Made by a program: the position numbers and the translations under genes. From Sphingosinicella xenopeptidilytica (GTDB lineage Bacteria; Pseudomonadota; Alphaproteobacteria; Sphingomonadales; Sphingomonadaceae): DNA of 64,000 nt. Below, one piece after another: positions 42,889 through 51,957 of the stretch (position 1 is the stretch's first letter; each line of letters begins with the position of its first letter). Where the stretch lies: assembly GCF_042676985.1 (NCBI RefSeq), contig NZ_JBHTIK010000004.1, positions 124,001-188,000 of the forward strand, read 5' to 3'. The notes below the pieces were generated by a model. It was given only the letters and a program-made list of their open reading frames with translations, was not told the origin of the DNA and searched no databases.

Positions 42889-43788
42889 TCAATCCACCCA
42901 GCCGAGACCCATGTCCCGATAGGTCTCGCGGTCGTCGGCCCAGTCCGGTTTCACCTTCACGTTCAGGAACAGGTGTACGCGCCGATCGAGCAGCGTTTCC
43001 AGCTCGGCGCGGGCGGCGGAGCCGATGGCGCGGATGCGGATGCCGCCTTTGCCGAGCACGATGGCTTTCTGCGTATCGCGCTGGACGAGGATCTGCTGGT
43101 GGATCTTCACGGAGCCGTTCTTCTGCTCCTCCCACAGCTCGGTCTCCACGGTGGAGGCGTAGGGCAGTTCCTCGTGGAGCTGACGGTAGAGCTGTTCGCG
43201 CGTGATCTCGGCGGCAAGAAGCCGCGTCGTGATGTTGGAGACCTGATCTTCCGGGAAGTGCCAGGGGCCTTCGGGGAGCGCGGCGGCAAGCGTGCGGCGC
43301 AGATCGTCGATGCCATCGCCGGTGACGTTGGAAACCATCAGCGTTTCGGCGAAATCGACACGGCGGTTCGCTTCGGCTGCGATCGGGAGCAGGCGCTCTT
43401 TCGCGGCGATATCGACCTTGGTGATGGCGAGCATCTTGGGCTCGGGCCGGTTCGCGAGCACTTCGAGGATCGCGTTCGTCTCCTCGGAGATCGCGCGCTT
43501 GCCGTCGATGACGAGGAGCACGATGTCGGCGCCCGCGGTGCCTTCCCACGCGGCGTGGACCATCGCGCGATCGAGGCGGCGCTTGGGCTGGAAGATGCCG
43601 GGCGTGTCGACAAGGAGAATCTGCGTCTGCTCCTCGATCGCAAGGCCCATCAAGCGCGTGCGCGTCGTCTGCACCTTAGGGCTGACGATGGCGACCTTCT
43701 GGCCGACGAGTGCGTTCACGAGGCTGGACTTGCCCGCATTGGGCGCGCCCACCACCGCAACGACGCCGCAACAGGTCTTCTCGCTCAT
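42889..43788 (-). CDS. era: GTPase Era
   Basis: 299 residues. The G-motifs are GAPNAGKSSLVN (G1), TTR in the switch I region, DTPG (G3) and TKVD (G4). The C-terminal KH domain has QKAIVLGKGGIRIRAIGSAAR, the GxxG RNA-binding loop. Era binds the 3' end of 16S rRNA during 30S maturation. Its start overlaps the rnc stop by four bases. Third gene of lepB-rnc-era, the classic order. The frame is open upstream, but this ATG fits the family. Confidence 0.96.
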   Translation of the reverse strand: MSEKTCCGVVAVVGAPNAGKSSLVNALVGQKVAIVSPKVQTTRTRLMGLAIEEQTQILLVDTPGIFQPKRRLDRAMVHAAWEGTAGADIVLLVIDGKRAISEETNAILEVLANRPEPKMLAITKVDIAAKERLLPIAAEANRRVDFAETLMVSNVTGDGIDDLRRTLAAALPEGPWHFPEDQVSNITTRLLAAEITREQLYRQLHEELPYASTVETELWEEQKNGSVKIHQQILVQRDTQKAIVLGKGGIRIRAIGSAARAELETLLDRRVHLFLNVKVKPDWADDRETYRDMGLGWVD

Positions 43789-44447
43789 GCACCCGTCTCC
43801 CGCGAAAGCAGCGCGATTGCCGCCTGCTTTTCCGCTTCCTGTTTGCTGGAACCTTCCGCCTCTTCCGGCGCATAGCCCCTGACGGTGACACGAACGCGGA
43901 AACTCGGCGCATGATCCGGGCCGGAGCGGCCGACGACCTCGTAAGCGGGAATCGGGAGGTGTTTCGCCTGCGCCCACTCCTGCAGTGCGGACTTCGGATC
44001 GCGCGGTGCGGTGGCGCGCCGATCGAGGTGCGCCGCCCATGCGGACCGGATGAAAGCCTCGGCGGCGGGGAGGCCGCCATCGACGTAAAGCGCGCCGATC
44101 AATGCCTCGCAGATGTCGCCGAGCACGTTGTCCGAACGGTGCACGCCCGCCTGCCGCGCGGCGGTTTCCATGCGGATCATCGGCGGCACGCCCACGGTGC
44201 GCGCGACCTCGGCACAGGTGCCCTTGTCGACAAGCGCGGCGAAGCGGCGCGCGAGTTCGCCTTCGGTTTCATCGAAGCGCTGATAAAGCCACGCGGCGAT
44301 GACGCAGCCGAGCACGCGGTCGCCGAGGAATTCCAGCCGTTCGTAGTTGCGTTTGCGCCCGCCACCGTGCGTGAGCGCGGTTTCAAGCAGCTTCGGATCG
44401 GCGAATTCGTGGCCGAGCGCTTCTCGTGCCCAACCGGCGCTTTCCAT
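43785..44447 (-). CDS. rnc: ribonuclease III
   Basis: 220 residues. The signature NYERLEFLGDRVLGCVIAAWLY carries the catalytic Glu/Asp, with the second acidic set in DNVLGDICEALIGALYVDGG. The C-terminal double-stranded RNA-binding domain runs from about 150 (DPKSALQEWAQAKHLPIPAYEVV ... SKQEAEKQAAIALL). It processes rRNA precursors and other duplex RNA. It overlaps lepB by one base (TGATG) and era by four. Confidence 0.96.
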   Translation of the reverse strand: MESAGWAREALGHEFADPKLLETALTHGGGRKRNYERLEFLGDRVLGCVIAAWLYQRFDETEGELARRFAALVDKGTCAEVARTVGVPPMIRMETAARQAGVHRSDNVLGDICEALIGALYVDGGLPAAEAFIRSAWAAHLDRRATAPRDPKSALQEWAQAKHLPIPAYEVVGRSGPDHAPSFRVRVTVRGYAPEEAEGSSKQEAEKQAAIALLSRETGA

Positions 44448-45298
44448 CAGAAGAGCCGCCCGATGCGCTCCCAACGCGCGGCCGAGACCCACGTCCACGG
44501 CAGGAACCAGTTTGCCGAGCCGTCGGTCGAGAAGAACATGATCTCGGCGCGGCCGACGAGATTTTCCGCAGGCACGAAGCTGATGCCGCCCTCGGCGAAG
44601 CTGAAGCGGCTGTCGGAGCTGTTGTCGCGGTTGTCGCCCATCATGAAATAATGGCCTTCGGGCACCACGAACGGCGCGGTGTCGTCGCCTGCGCTCATCG
44701 GGTCGCTGTCGAGCACGAAATAGGTGCGGCCGCCGGGCAGCGTTTCTTCGAAGCGCATATAGCGGCACATGCGCTCGCCGGTCTGGTCCACGAAGACCTC
44801 GCCCTTGAGACAGGCCATGTTCGGGCTCTGCGGCACAATGAAATCGGCGACCCGGCGCTTGGGGACGGCATCGCCGTTCAGGTAGAGCGTGCCGCCGCGC
44901 ATCTGGACGATGTCGCCCGGCAGGCCGATCACGCGCTTGATGAAGTCCGTGCGGTTGTCGCTCGGCGTCTTGAACACGGCGATGTCGCCGCGCTCCGGCG
45001 CGCTGCCCGCGATGCGGCCTTCGAAGATCGGCGGGCCCATCGGGAACGAGTAGCGGCTGTAGCCATAGGGCCATTTCGCGACGAACAGATAATCGCCGAC
45101 GAGCAGGCGCGGCAGCATCGATTCGGACGGGATGTTAAAGGGTTCGTAGCCGAACGAGCGTAGGAACAGCGCGATCAGCACCGCGCCGACGATGGTTCTG
45201 AGGCCTTCCTTCATCGAGCCGAGCATCTGTTCACCGCGCGCCTGATGGACTGCGCGGGCGGCTTCGGTAGAAGGGTCTACGGTTTCAGGATCGCTCAC
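44447..45298 (-). CDS. lepB: signal peptidase I
   Basis: 283 residues. One N-terminal membrane helix (LRTIVGAVLIALFLRSF). The Ser/Lys dyad is Ser60 in FNIPSESMLP and Lys121 in TDFIKRVIGLPGD. Box E appears as YFMMGDNRDNSSDSRF. It removes Sec and Tat signal peptides at the periplasmic face. First gene of the lepB-rnc-era operon and divergent from pgi. Confidence 0.96.
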   Translation of the reverse strand: MSDPETVDPSTEAARAVHQARGEQMLGSMKEGLRTIVGAVLIALFLRSFGYEPFNIPSESMLPRLLVGDYLFVAKWPYGYSRYSFPMGPPIFEGRIAGSAPERGDIAVFKTPSDNRTDFIKRVIGLPGDIVQMRGGTLYLNGDAVPKRRVADFIVPQSPNMACLKGEVFVDQTGERMCRYMRFEETLPGGRTYFVLDSDPMSAGDDTAPFVVPEGHYFMMGDNRDNSSDSRFSFAEGGISFVPAENLVGRAEIMFFSTDGSANWFLPWTWVSAARWERIGRLF

Positions 45299-45351
45299 AG
45301 GGCGGCACTATTGGCCCCGGTCCGGGGTGTCAAGCAAGGAGCGGGGGGCGG

Positions 45352-46878
45352 ATGGACGAGCGGAGCACGGCCTGGAGAGCGGTGGAGACGGCAAGCACCG
45401 GACTTCCCGCGCTGAGCGCGCTGTTCACGGCGGAACCGGACAGGGCGGGGCGGCTCTCGGTGGACGTTGCCGGGCTCCATTTCGATGTTTCGAAGACGCA
45501 TCTGTCGCAGGCCGTGGAGGCGGCGCTCGCAGGCTTGCTGTCGGCATCGGGCTTCGAATCGCGCCGTGCGGCGCTCCTTTCCGGTGCGGTCGTGAATCCG
45601 AGCGAAGCGCGCGCGGCGACGCACGCGGCGGAGCGCGGTTCGGGCAGCGGGCCTGCTGTTGCGGCGGCAGCGGAAGCGCGCGCAGCGACAAGACGGCTGG
45701 TGGAACGCGTGGAGGCCGGGGCGTTCGGCGAAATCCGGCATATCCTCCACATCGGCATCGGCGGCTCGGCGCTTGGCCCGGCGCTGCTGATGGATGCGCT
45801 CGGCGGTGAGGGCGTGCGTTACGACACGCATGTGATCTCCAACATCGACGGTGTCGCGCTGGCGCGCGCGATGCGCGTCTGCGATCCGGCGCGGACGCTG
45901 GTGGTGGTCGTGTCGAAGACGTTCACGACCGTCGAGACCATGACCAACGCCGAAAGCGCGCGGGATTGGATCGGGAATGCCGAGCGCTTCGTGGCCGTGA
46001 CGGCCGCGCCGGAGAAAGCTGTGGCGTGGGGCGTGGCGCGCGAGAACGTGCTTGGCTTCGCCGAAAGCGTCGGCGGGCGCTACTCGCTGTGGTCGGCGGT
46101 GGGGGTGACGGCGGCGCTTAGCCTTGGCTGGGCGGCGTTCGAGGCGCTGCTTGCGGGCGCGCGTGCGATGGACACGCATTTTGAAACCGCGCCCGGGACG
46201 AAAAACGCGCCGGTACTCGCGGCGATGGTCGACGTGCTCTACGCGGCATTCCTCGGCGCCGAGACGCGCGCGGTCTTTGCCTATGACGAGCGATTGCGGC
46301 TACTGCCGCCGTTCCTCCAGCAGCTCGAAATGGAGAGCAACGGCAAGCGTGTGGACCGTGAGGGCAGGGCGCTGACGCACCCGAGCGCGGCGATCACGTG
46401 GGGCGGCACGGGCACGGACGCGCAGCACGCGGTGTTCCAGCTTCTGCATCAGGGCACGCATCTGGTGCCCGCCGAATTCGTGATGGTGAAGACGCCGGGG
46501 CATGGGCTGGGGGTGGCGCATCACCGGCAGCTTCTCGCGAACGCTATCGCGCAGGGCGCGGCGCTGATGCGGGGACGGACGACCGAAGAGGCCCTGGCGA
46601 TGAGTGGCGGCGATATGGCGCTGGCGGCGGCGAAGACGTTTCAGGGCAACCGGCCTTCGAGCGCGATCGTGCTGGAAACGCTGGACCCGCACACACTTGG
46701 CGCGCTGATCGCGTTTTACGAGCACCGCACGTTCGCCGCGGCGGTACTGCTCGGCATCAATCCGTTCGACCAGTGGGGGGTGGAACTCGGCAAGGAGATG
46801 GCCCGCGCCGCCTTGAACAGCAGCGCGGGCGAAGGATTTGACGCCTCGAGCCAGGCCTTGCTGGCGCGGCTGCTCTAG
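45352..46878 (+). CDS. pgi: glucose-6-phosphate isomerase
   Basis: 508 residues. The first half has the sugar-phosphate site HIGIGGSALGPALLMDAL and VVVSKTFTTVETM. The second half has the PGI signature FLQQLEMESNGKRVDREG (catalytic Glu) and QLLHQGTHLVPAEF, with the Lys near the end in GVELGKEMA. It interconverts glucose-6-phosphate and fructose-6-phosphate. Somewhat shorter than the E. coli enzyme, as in the compact alphaproteobacterial form. It overlaps metY tail to tail by four bases. Confidence 0.95.
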   Translation: MDERSTAWRAVETASTGLPALSALFTAEPDRAGRLSVDVAGLHFDVSKTHLSQAVEAALAGLLSASGFESRRAALLSGAVVNPSEARAATHAAERGSGSGPAVAAAAEARAATRRLVERVEAGAFGEIRHILHIGIGGSALGPALLMDALGGEGVRYDTHVISNIDGVALARAMRVCDPARTLVVVVSKTFTTVETMTNAESARDWIGNAERFVAVTAAPEKAVAWGVARENVLGFAESVGGRYSLWSAVGVTAALSLGWAAFEALLAGARAMDTHFETAPGTKNAPVLAAMVDVLYAAFLGAETRAVFAYDERLRLLPPFLQQLEMESNGKRVDREGRALTHPSAAITWGGTGTDAQHAVFQLLHQGTHLVPAEFVMVKTPGHGLGVAHHRQLLANAIAQGAALMRGRTTEEALAMSGGDMALAAAKTFQGNRPSSAIVLETLDPHTLGALIAFYEHRTFAAAVLLGINPFDQWGVELGKEMARAALNSSAGEGFDASSQALLARLL

Positions 46879-48170
46879 GCGCCCGCTGCGACCAGCGCCT
46901 GTTCGATATCGGCGATGATGTCGTCGATGTGTTCGAGGCCGATCGACAGGCGCACGTAGCCGGGGGAGACACCGGTGGCGATCTGGTCGGCTTCCGAAAG
47001 CTGCGAGTGCGTCGTCGAGGCCGGGTGGATCGCGAGGCTGCGCGCATCGCCGATGTTGGCGACATGGTAGAGCAGCTTGAGGTTGTCGATGAACGCGCGT
47101 CCGGCGTCGCGGCCGCCTTCAAGCTCGAAGCCGAGCAGACCGCCGTAGCCACCCTTCAGATATTTGTCGGCGCGGGCGCGGGCTTCGCTGTCCTGAGCCG
47201 AAGGGTGAATAACCTTGGTTATCCCCTTCCGTTTCTTGAGATAATCGACGACTGCCTGCGTGTTCGACGAATGGCGCGGCATCCGGAGCGGCAGGGTTTC
47301 GAGGCCCTGCAGGATGTGGAACGCGTTCGTCGGCGAGAGCGCGGCGCCGAGATCGCGCAGCAGCACGGTGCGGGCACGCAGGATGTAGGCGATGGGGCCG
47401 AGCGGCTTCACCGCCTGCGTCCAGACGGCGCCGTGGTAGCTCGCGTCGGGCGTGTTGAGCGTGGGGCTGCGCTCGGGCTTCGCTTCCCAATCGAACGTGC
47501 CGCTATCGACGATGAGCCCGCCGATCGAGGTGCCGTGGCCGCCGATATACTTCGTCGCCGAATAGACGACGATCGCGGCGCCGTGATCGAAGGGACGCGC
47601 AAGCAGCGGCGCGGCGGTGTTGTCGACGATGAGCGGAATGCCGAGCGCGCGGCCGAGCGCGGCGACCTCGCCGATCGGGAACACGCGCAGCTTCGGGTTC
47701 GGAAGCGTTTCCGCGTACCATGCGCGGGTGCGGTCGTCGCTGGCGCGCACGAATGCCTGCGGGTCCGCCGGGTCGACGAAGCGCACTTCGATGCCCTGGT
47801 CCTTCAGCGTGTTCGCAAACAGGTTCCACGTCCCGCCGTAAAGGTCCGTGGAGCTGACGACATTGTCGCCCGCACGCGCGAGGTTCTGGATCGCGAACGC
47901 CGAGGCGGCTTGACCAGACGCGACCGCAAGCGCCGCCACGCCGCCTTCGAGTGCGGCGATCCGCTGCTCGAGGACGTCGGTCGTGGGGTTCATGATGCGC
48001 GTGTAGATGTTGCCGAGCTCGGAGAGCGCGAACAGGTTCGCCGCGTGCTCGGTGTTTTTGAACTGGTACGAGGTCGTCTGGTAGATGGGGGGTGCCACCG
48101 CGCCCGTTGTCGGGTCCGCGCGCCAGCCGGCGTGGAGCGCCAGCGTTTCGGGGTGCAGGCTGTTGGTCAC
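46875..48170 (-). CDS. metY: O-acetylhomoserine sulfhydrylase (PLP enzyme)
   Basis: 431 residues, the usual OAH-sulfhydrylase length. The N-terminus ETLALHAGWRADPTTGAVAPPIYQTTSYQF and the SGQAASAFAIQNL stretch are typical. The PLP Lys is Lys207 in VVYSATKYIGGHG. It makes homocysteine from O-acetylhomoserine and sulfide, or methionine from methanethiol. AGGAGG stands 7 bases before the ATG. The leader contains a hairpin but no recognisable SAM riboswitch. Confidence 0.92.
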   Translation of the reverse strand: MTNSLHPETLALHAGWRADPTTGAVAPPIYQTTSYQFKNTEHAANLFALSELGNIYTRIMNPTTDVLEQRIAALEGGVAALAVASGQAASAFAIQNLARAGDNVVSSTDLYGGTWNLFANTLKDQGIEVRFVDPADPQAFVRASDDRTRAWYAETLPNPKLRVFPIGEVAALGRALGIPLIVDNTAAPLLARPFDHGAAIVVYSATKYIGGHGTSIGGLIVDSGTFDWEAKPERSPTLNTPDASYHGAVWTQAVKPLGPIAYILRARTVLLRDLGAALSPTNAFHILQGLETLPLRMPRHSSNTQAVVDYLKKRKGITKVIHPSAQDSEARARADKYLKGGYGGLLGFELEGGRDAGRAFIDNLKLLYHVANIGDARSLAIHPASTTHSQLSEADQIATGVSPGYVRLSIGLEHIDDIIADIEQALVAAGA

Positions 48171-48222
48171 GAGTGATCCTCCTGTTTGTTTGTTTTCTCT
48201 TTAGTCGTCCGGACCGCGAGAA

Positions 48223-48252
48223 GCCAAGAGCCGGTACGTGCGGCGCCTTGGC
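48223..48252. repeat. hairpin in the metY leader
   Basis: GCCAAG-A-GCCG, loop GTACGTG, CGGC-GC-CTTGGC. Ten pairs with a bulge. It lies 53 bases upstream of metY and 32 bases upstream of the divergent methyltransferase, so it can be read in either transcript. Confidence 0.4.
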
Positions 48253-48283
48253 AAACCGAAGCGAAAGCCCTTAGAAAATCAGC

Positions 48284-48889
48284 ATGAATCGCGCTGCGGC
48301 GAACATCATGGGCCTTTACGAGCGACATGCTGCTGCGTGGACAGCCGCAAGAAAAGCCGCGCCCGTTCTGGAAATGGCATGGCTGGAGCGTTTCGAAGCC
48401 GCGCTTCCCGTTCCGTCGCATGTTCTGGACATAGGCTGTGGTTCGGGTGAACCGATCGCCTGTTTTTTGCGGGCTCGGCATCACGAAGTGATGGGCGTCG
48501 ACAGCTCCAAAACGATGATCGACATGTTCCTGAAAGCTTGCCCTGATGCGGAAACCATCGTTGCCGACATGCGATGCCTTTCGCTCGGGCGGCGCTTTGG
48601 CGGTCTCATCGCGTGGGACAGCTTCTTCCATCTGCCGCCCGATGGCCAGCGGCATATGTTCGGCGTTTTCGGTGCCCACGCTTTGCCTGGGGCGATGCTG
48701 ATGTTTACCAGCGGCCCGGCGGCGGGCGAGGCGATAGGGAAGCTTGAAGGCGAGGATCTCTATCACGCGAGCCTTGGCGGACCCGAGTATCGCCAATTGC
48801 TTGACCTCGCCGGTTTCGATGTGGTCGCGCAGGTCAACGAGGATCCGGGCTGCGGCGGGCGCACCGTGTGGCTGGCGAAGCAGCGTTAG
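48284..48889 (+). CDS. class I SAM-dependent methyltransferase
   Basis: 201 residues. Motif I VLDIGCGSGEPIACFL, then VMGVDSSKTMIDMF and the acidic-loop region IVADMRCLSLGRRFGGLIAWDSFFHL; the C-terminal half is GGPEYRQLLDLAGFDVVAQVNEDPGCGGRTVWLAKQ. The target is unknown. The DNA is less GC-rich than its neighbours (cgt, gtt, ttt codons), so it may be a later arrival. Divergent from metY. Confidence 0.85.
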   Translation: MNRAAANIMGLYERHAAAWTAARKAAPVLEMAWLERFEAALPVPSHVLDIGCGSGEPIACFLRARHHEVMGVDSSKTMIDMFLKACPDAETIVADMRCLSLGRRFGGLIAWDSFFHLPPDGQRHMFGVFGAHALPGAMLMFTSGPAAGEAIGKLEGEDLYHASLGGPEYRQLLDLAGFDVVAQVNEDPGCGGRTVWLAKQR

Positions 48890-49010
48890 GCTGCTTCATT
48901 CAGGTTGGTAAATCTGGGGCGGAAACAGCCTCGTGCCTTGCTGCGATGCAGCAGGTGCTGTAAGGGCGCGCGCGACCCTTTAATCTCGAATTTGAAAGAC
49001 ACCCCCTACG

Positions 49011-50837
49011 ATGGGACTTCGTAACGTGGCGATCATCGCCCACGTCGATCACGGCAAGACGACTCTTGTCGACCAGCTTTTCCGCCAATCGGGCACGTTC
49101 CGCGAGAACCAGCGCGTCGAAGAACGCGCGATGGATTCGAACGACCTCGAAAAAGAGCGCGGCATCACCATTCTTGCCAAGTGCACCTCGGTCGAGTGGG
49201 CGCACGGCGGCGACACGACGCGCATCAACATCGTCGACACGCCCGGCCACGCCGACTTCGGCGGCGAGGTGGAGCGAATCCTCTCGATGGTGGACGGCGT
49301 GATCCTGCTTGTCGACGCCGCCGAGGGGCCGATGCCGCAGACGAAGTTCGTCACCGGCAAGGCGCTCGCACTTGGCCTGCGTCCGATCGTCGTCGTGAAC
49401 AAGGTCGACCGTTCGGACGCGCGCGCCGACGAGGTGCTCGACGAGGTGTTCGAGCTGTTCATGGCGCTCGATGCGAGCGACGAGCAGCTCGATTTCCCGG
49501 CGCTGTTCGCCAGCGGCCGCGGCGGCTACGCCGGACTTTCGGCGGACGTGCGCTCGGGCGACCTGACGCCGCTGTTCCAGAAGATCGTGGAGCACGTGCC
49601 CGCGCCGAACACCGACGCGAACGGGCCGTTCAAGATGCTGGCGACGCTGCTCGACCGCGACAACTTCCTCGGCCGTATCCTCACGGGCCGCATCGCGAGC
49701 GGCAAGCTTTCGGCGAACATGCCGATCCGTGCGCTCGATGCCACCGGCAAGGTCGTCGAAGAGGGTCGCGCCAGCAAGGTGTTCGCGTTCCGCGGGCTTG
49801 AGCGCGTGCCGGTTGAAACCGCCGAGGCGGGCGACATCGTCGCCATCGCCGGGCTTTCCGCTGCAACCGTCGCCAACACGATCGCCGAACCGACGGTAAC
49901 CGAGCCGCTCGATTCGCAGCCGATCGATCCGCCGACGCTCGCCATGACCTTCGCCGTCAACGACAGCCCGTTCGCGGGCCGCGAAGGCAGCAAGGTGACG
50001 AGCCGCATGATCCGCGACCGTCTGCTGCGCGAAGCCGAGGGCAACGTCGCCATCCGCGTGACCGAGAGCGCCGACAAGGACAGCTTCGAAGTGGCGGGCC
50101 GCGGCGAGCTTCAGCTTGGCGTGCTCATCGAGACGATGCGCCGCGAAGGCTTCGAACTCGGCATCTCGCGCCCCCGCGTGCTGTTCCGCGATGGCCCAGG
50201 TGGCCGCGAGGAGCCCTATGAGACGGTCGTGATCGACGTCGACGAGGAGCATTCGGGTACGGTCGTCGAGAAGATGGCGCATCGGAAGGGCGAGATGACC
50301 GACATGCGTCCTTCGGGCGGCGGCAAGACGCGCCTGACCTTCATCGCGCCGTCGCGCGGCCTTATCGGCTATCACGGCGAGTTCCTGTCCGACACGCGCG
50401 GCACGGGCATCATGAATCGACTGTTCGACAGCTATGGCCCGCACAAGGGACAGATTTCGGGGCGCCAGAACGGCGTGCTGATCTCGATGGAACAGGGCGA
50501 AGCGGTCGCCTATGCGCTGAACGCGCTGGAAGACCGCGGCATCCTGTTCATCTCGCCCGGCGAGCCGCTGTATCAGGGCATGGTGATCGGCGAGAACGCG
50601 AAGCCGCAGGATCTTGAGGTCAACCCGCTGAAGTCCAAGCAGCTGACCAACTTCCGCGCATCGGGCAAGGACGACGCCATCCGCCTGACGCCGCCGAAGC
50701 GCATGACGCTGGAGCAGGCGATCGCCTACATCGACGACGACGAGTTGGTGGAAGTGACGCCGAAGTCGATCCGCATCCGCAAGCGCTTCCTCGATCCGCA
50801 CGAGCGCAAGCGGGAATCGCGCAAGGCTGCTGCCTAG
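49011..50837 (+). CDS. typA: ribosome-associated GTPase TypA/BipA
   Basis: 608 residues. G1 AHVDHGKTTLVDQL, G2 KERGITI, G3 DTPGHADFGGEVERIL, G4 NKVDRSD. EF-G-like domains II, III and V follow, and the C-terminal BipA-specific domain ends with RKRFLDPHERKRESRKAAA. It aids ribosome assembly and stress or cold growth. The leader has a short TGCTGC-GAT-GCAGCA hairpin. A 19-bp inverted repeat follows the stop. Confidence 0.96.
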   Translation: MGLRNVAIIAHVDHGKTTLVDQLFRQSGTFRENQRVEERAMDSNDLEKERGITILAKCTSVEWAHGGDTTRINIVDTPGHADFGGEVERILSMVDGVILLVDAAEGPMPQTKFVTGKALALGLRPIVVVNKVDRSDARADEVLDEVFELFMALDASDEQLDFPALFASGRGGYAGLSADVRSGDLTPLFQKIVEHVPAPNTDANGPFKMLATLLDRDNFLGRILTGRIASGKLSANMPIRALDATGKVVEEGRASKVFAFRGLERVPVETAEAGDIVAIAGLSAATVANTIAEPTVTEPLDSQPIDPPTLAMTFAVNDSPFAGREGSKVTSRMIRDRLLREAEGNVAIRVTESADKDSFEVAGRGELQLGVLIETMRREGFELGISRPRVLFRDGPGGREEPYETVVIDVDEEHSGTVVEKMAHRKGEMTDMRPSGGGKTRLTFIAPSRGLIGYHGEFLSDTRGTGIMNRLFDSYGPHKGQISGRQNGVLISMEQGEAVAYALNALEDRGILFISPGEPLYQGMVIGENAKPQDLEVNPLKSKQLTNFRASGKDDAIRLTPPKRMTLEQAIAYIDDDELVEVTPKSIRIRKRFLDPHERKRESRKAAA

Positions 50838-50845
50838 AGCCTGAT

Positions 50846-50886
50846 CGTTTGAGCCTGGAAGCGCACCGCGCTTCCAGGCTCAAACG
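50846..50886. terminator. 19-bp inverted repeat after typA
   Basis: CGTTTGAGCCTGGAAGCGC, loop ACC, exact complement. It begins eight bases after the typA stop and lies before the convergent zinc-ribbon gene. It is perfect, but no T-run follows; it could terminate both genes or be a dispersed palindromic unit. Confidence 0.55.
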
Positions 50887-50919
50887 TGAATCCGTCCTAT
50901 TTCATAATTTAAACCGCGG

Positions 50920-51132
50920 TTACGCCGCGACCAGAACCCCGAGATCGGTGAGATAGTCGGCGCCGCCCGTTTGCTGGAGCGGCAGCGCGGTCGCGCAGAA
51001 GGCGCACTCGGCGGAGCTGCGGCCGATGTACCAGTTGGTGTGGCCGCAACCCGGGCAGCAATTGACCTTCGACGGGCGGTACACAAGCCGGTAGCCCTGC
51101 TTCGAGCCGTCATAGGCGCGCGTGTCGAGCAT
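50920..51132 (-). CDS. 70-residue zinc-ribbon-like protein
   Basis: Contains CPGC (Cys26, Cys29) and CAFC (Cys43, Cys46), a four-Cys zinc-ribbon or rubredoxin-like spacing, with an extra Cys25. Between the knuckles lies GHTNWYIGRSSAE. The N-terminus MLDTRAYDGSKQGYRLVYRPSK is basic; the C-terminus is hydrophobic (YLTDLGVLVAA). GAGGA precedes the ATG. The frame is open upstream, but that part looks non-coding. No family was identified; DNA/RNA or metal binding is a guess from the fold. Gap 51133-51334 holds its promoter but nothing else I recognised. Confidence 0.6.
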   Translation of the reverse strand: MLDTRAYDGSKQGYRLVYRPSKVNCCPGCGHTNWYIGRSSAECAFCATALPLQQTGGADYLTDLGVLVAA

Positions 51133-51334
51133 GGTCCTCGTCCTTTCAACTCGGCGCCGGTAGAGGGCGCCTCGTCGCTGCAACACGCAAGGAGGGTGCC
51201 AGTTCCGCATGTGGCGGAAATTGCAGCGTTCTGAGGATTGGAGGCCACAGGATTGTAAGGTTTTTCGACCCGTCTGTGCCGCGATGGGACAGGTTGGCAC
51301 GTCGATGCGAACCCGTAACGTATTGATTTCGTGT

Positions 51335-51868
51335 TCAGACGCTCAGCAGATGAACCTCGCCGGGCTCCGGGACGAGCATACCGTACCATTCGAGGAACTT
51401 GCCGTTGCCGTCGCGCACCGCCGTGCCGGTGGCGCTGAACATCACGTATTCGCCCCCTGGCGGTCGCATCCGCATAAGCGAGCCGCGCGGGACGCCGCTC
51501 TGGATCGCGAGGGCGAGGGCGGTCTTGACGATTTCGACGTCATCCGGGTGCGTGAAGCTCTGCCAGCCGGCGCCGAGCGCGTCTTCGGGCGGGCAGCCCG
51601 TGAGCCGCGTGAAGCTGTTGTTGATGTAGGTGACATCGCCCTTCGAATTGCACGCGAAGATGATGACGGGAACGGTGTCGACGATCGATTCGAAGCGCTG
51701 CTTGATGATCTGCAGGCATTCGACCTCCGCGCGCAGGCGGCGAATCTCGCCCTCCTTGCGGGCGAGCGCAGCTTCAGAGCGAACGCGGACGTGATCGACC
51801 GCCTTGCGGACGAAATCCAGCTCCTCGGGACCGGGCGAAAGGCCCGGCAGCTCTGTCTCTCGGCCCAT
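51335..51868 (-). CDS. PAS domain protein
   Basis: 177 residues. A coiled coil at about 20-52 (EAALARKEGEIRRLRAEVECL) and one PAS domain at about 56-165 (VDTVPVIIFACNSKGDVTYINNSFTRLTG, HPDDVEIVKTALALAIQSG, WYGMLV). There is no kinase, GGDEF or DNA-binding part, so it must signal through a partner. The ATG with GGAGAG before it was preferred to one 12 codons upstream. Divergent from the prolyl-tRNA deacylase gene. Confidence 0.8.
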   Translation of the reverse strand: MGRETELPGLSPGPEELDFVRKAVDHVRVRSEAALARKEGEIRRLRAEVECLQIIKQRFESIVDTVPVIIFACNSKGDVTYINNSFTRLTGCPPEDALGAGWQSFTHPDDVEIVKTALALAIQSGVPRGSLMRMRPPGGEYVMFSATGTAVRDGNGKFLEWYGMLVPEPGEVHLLSV

Positions 51869-51957
51869 GGCCACTCTCCAGCAAACGCAACGCGGTGCAA
51901 ACATACTGGCACGCGAGGGTTAATGCGCTGTATGCGCCGGGCGGAAAGGGGACCTTC

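Noticed and set aside
48171..48283. Possible SAM-II riboswitch before metY
   Set aside because: A hairpin and a CTAAAG stretch are present, but the conserved pseudoknot order of SAM-II could not be traced, so only a plain hairpin is reported.
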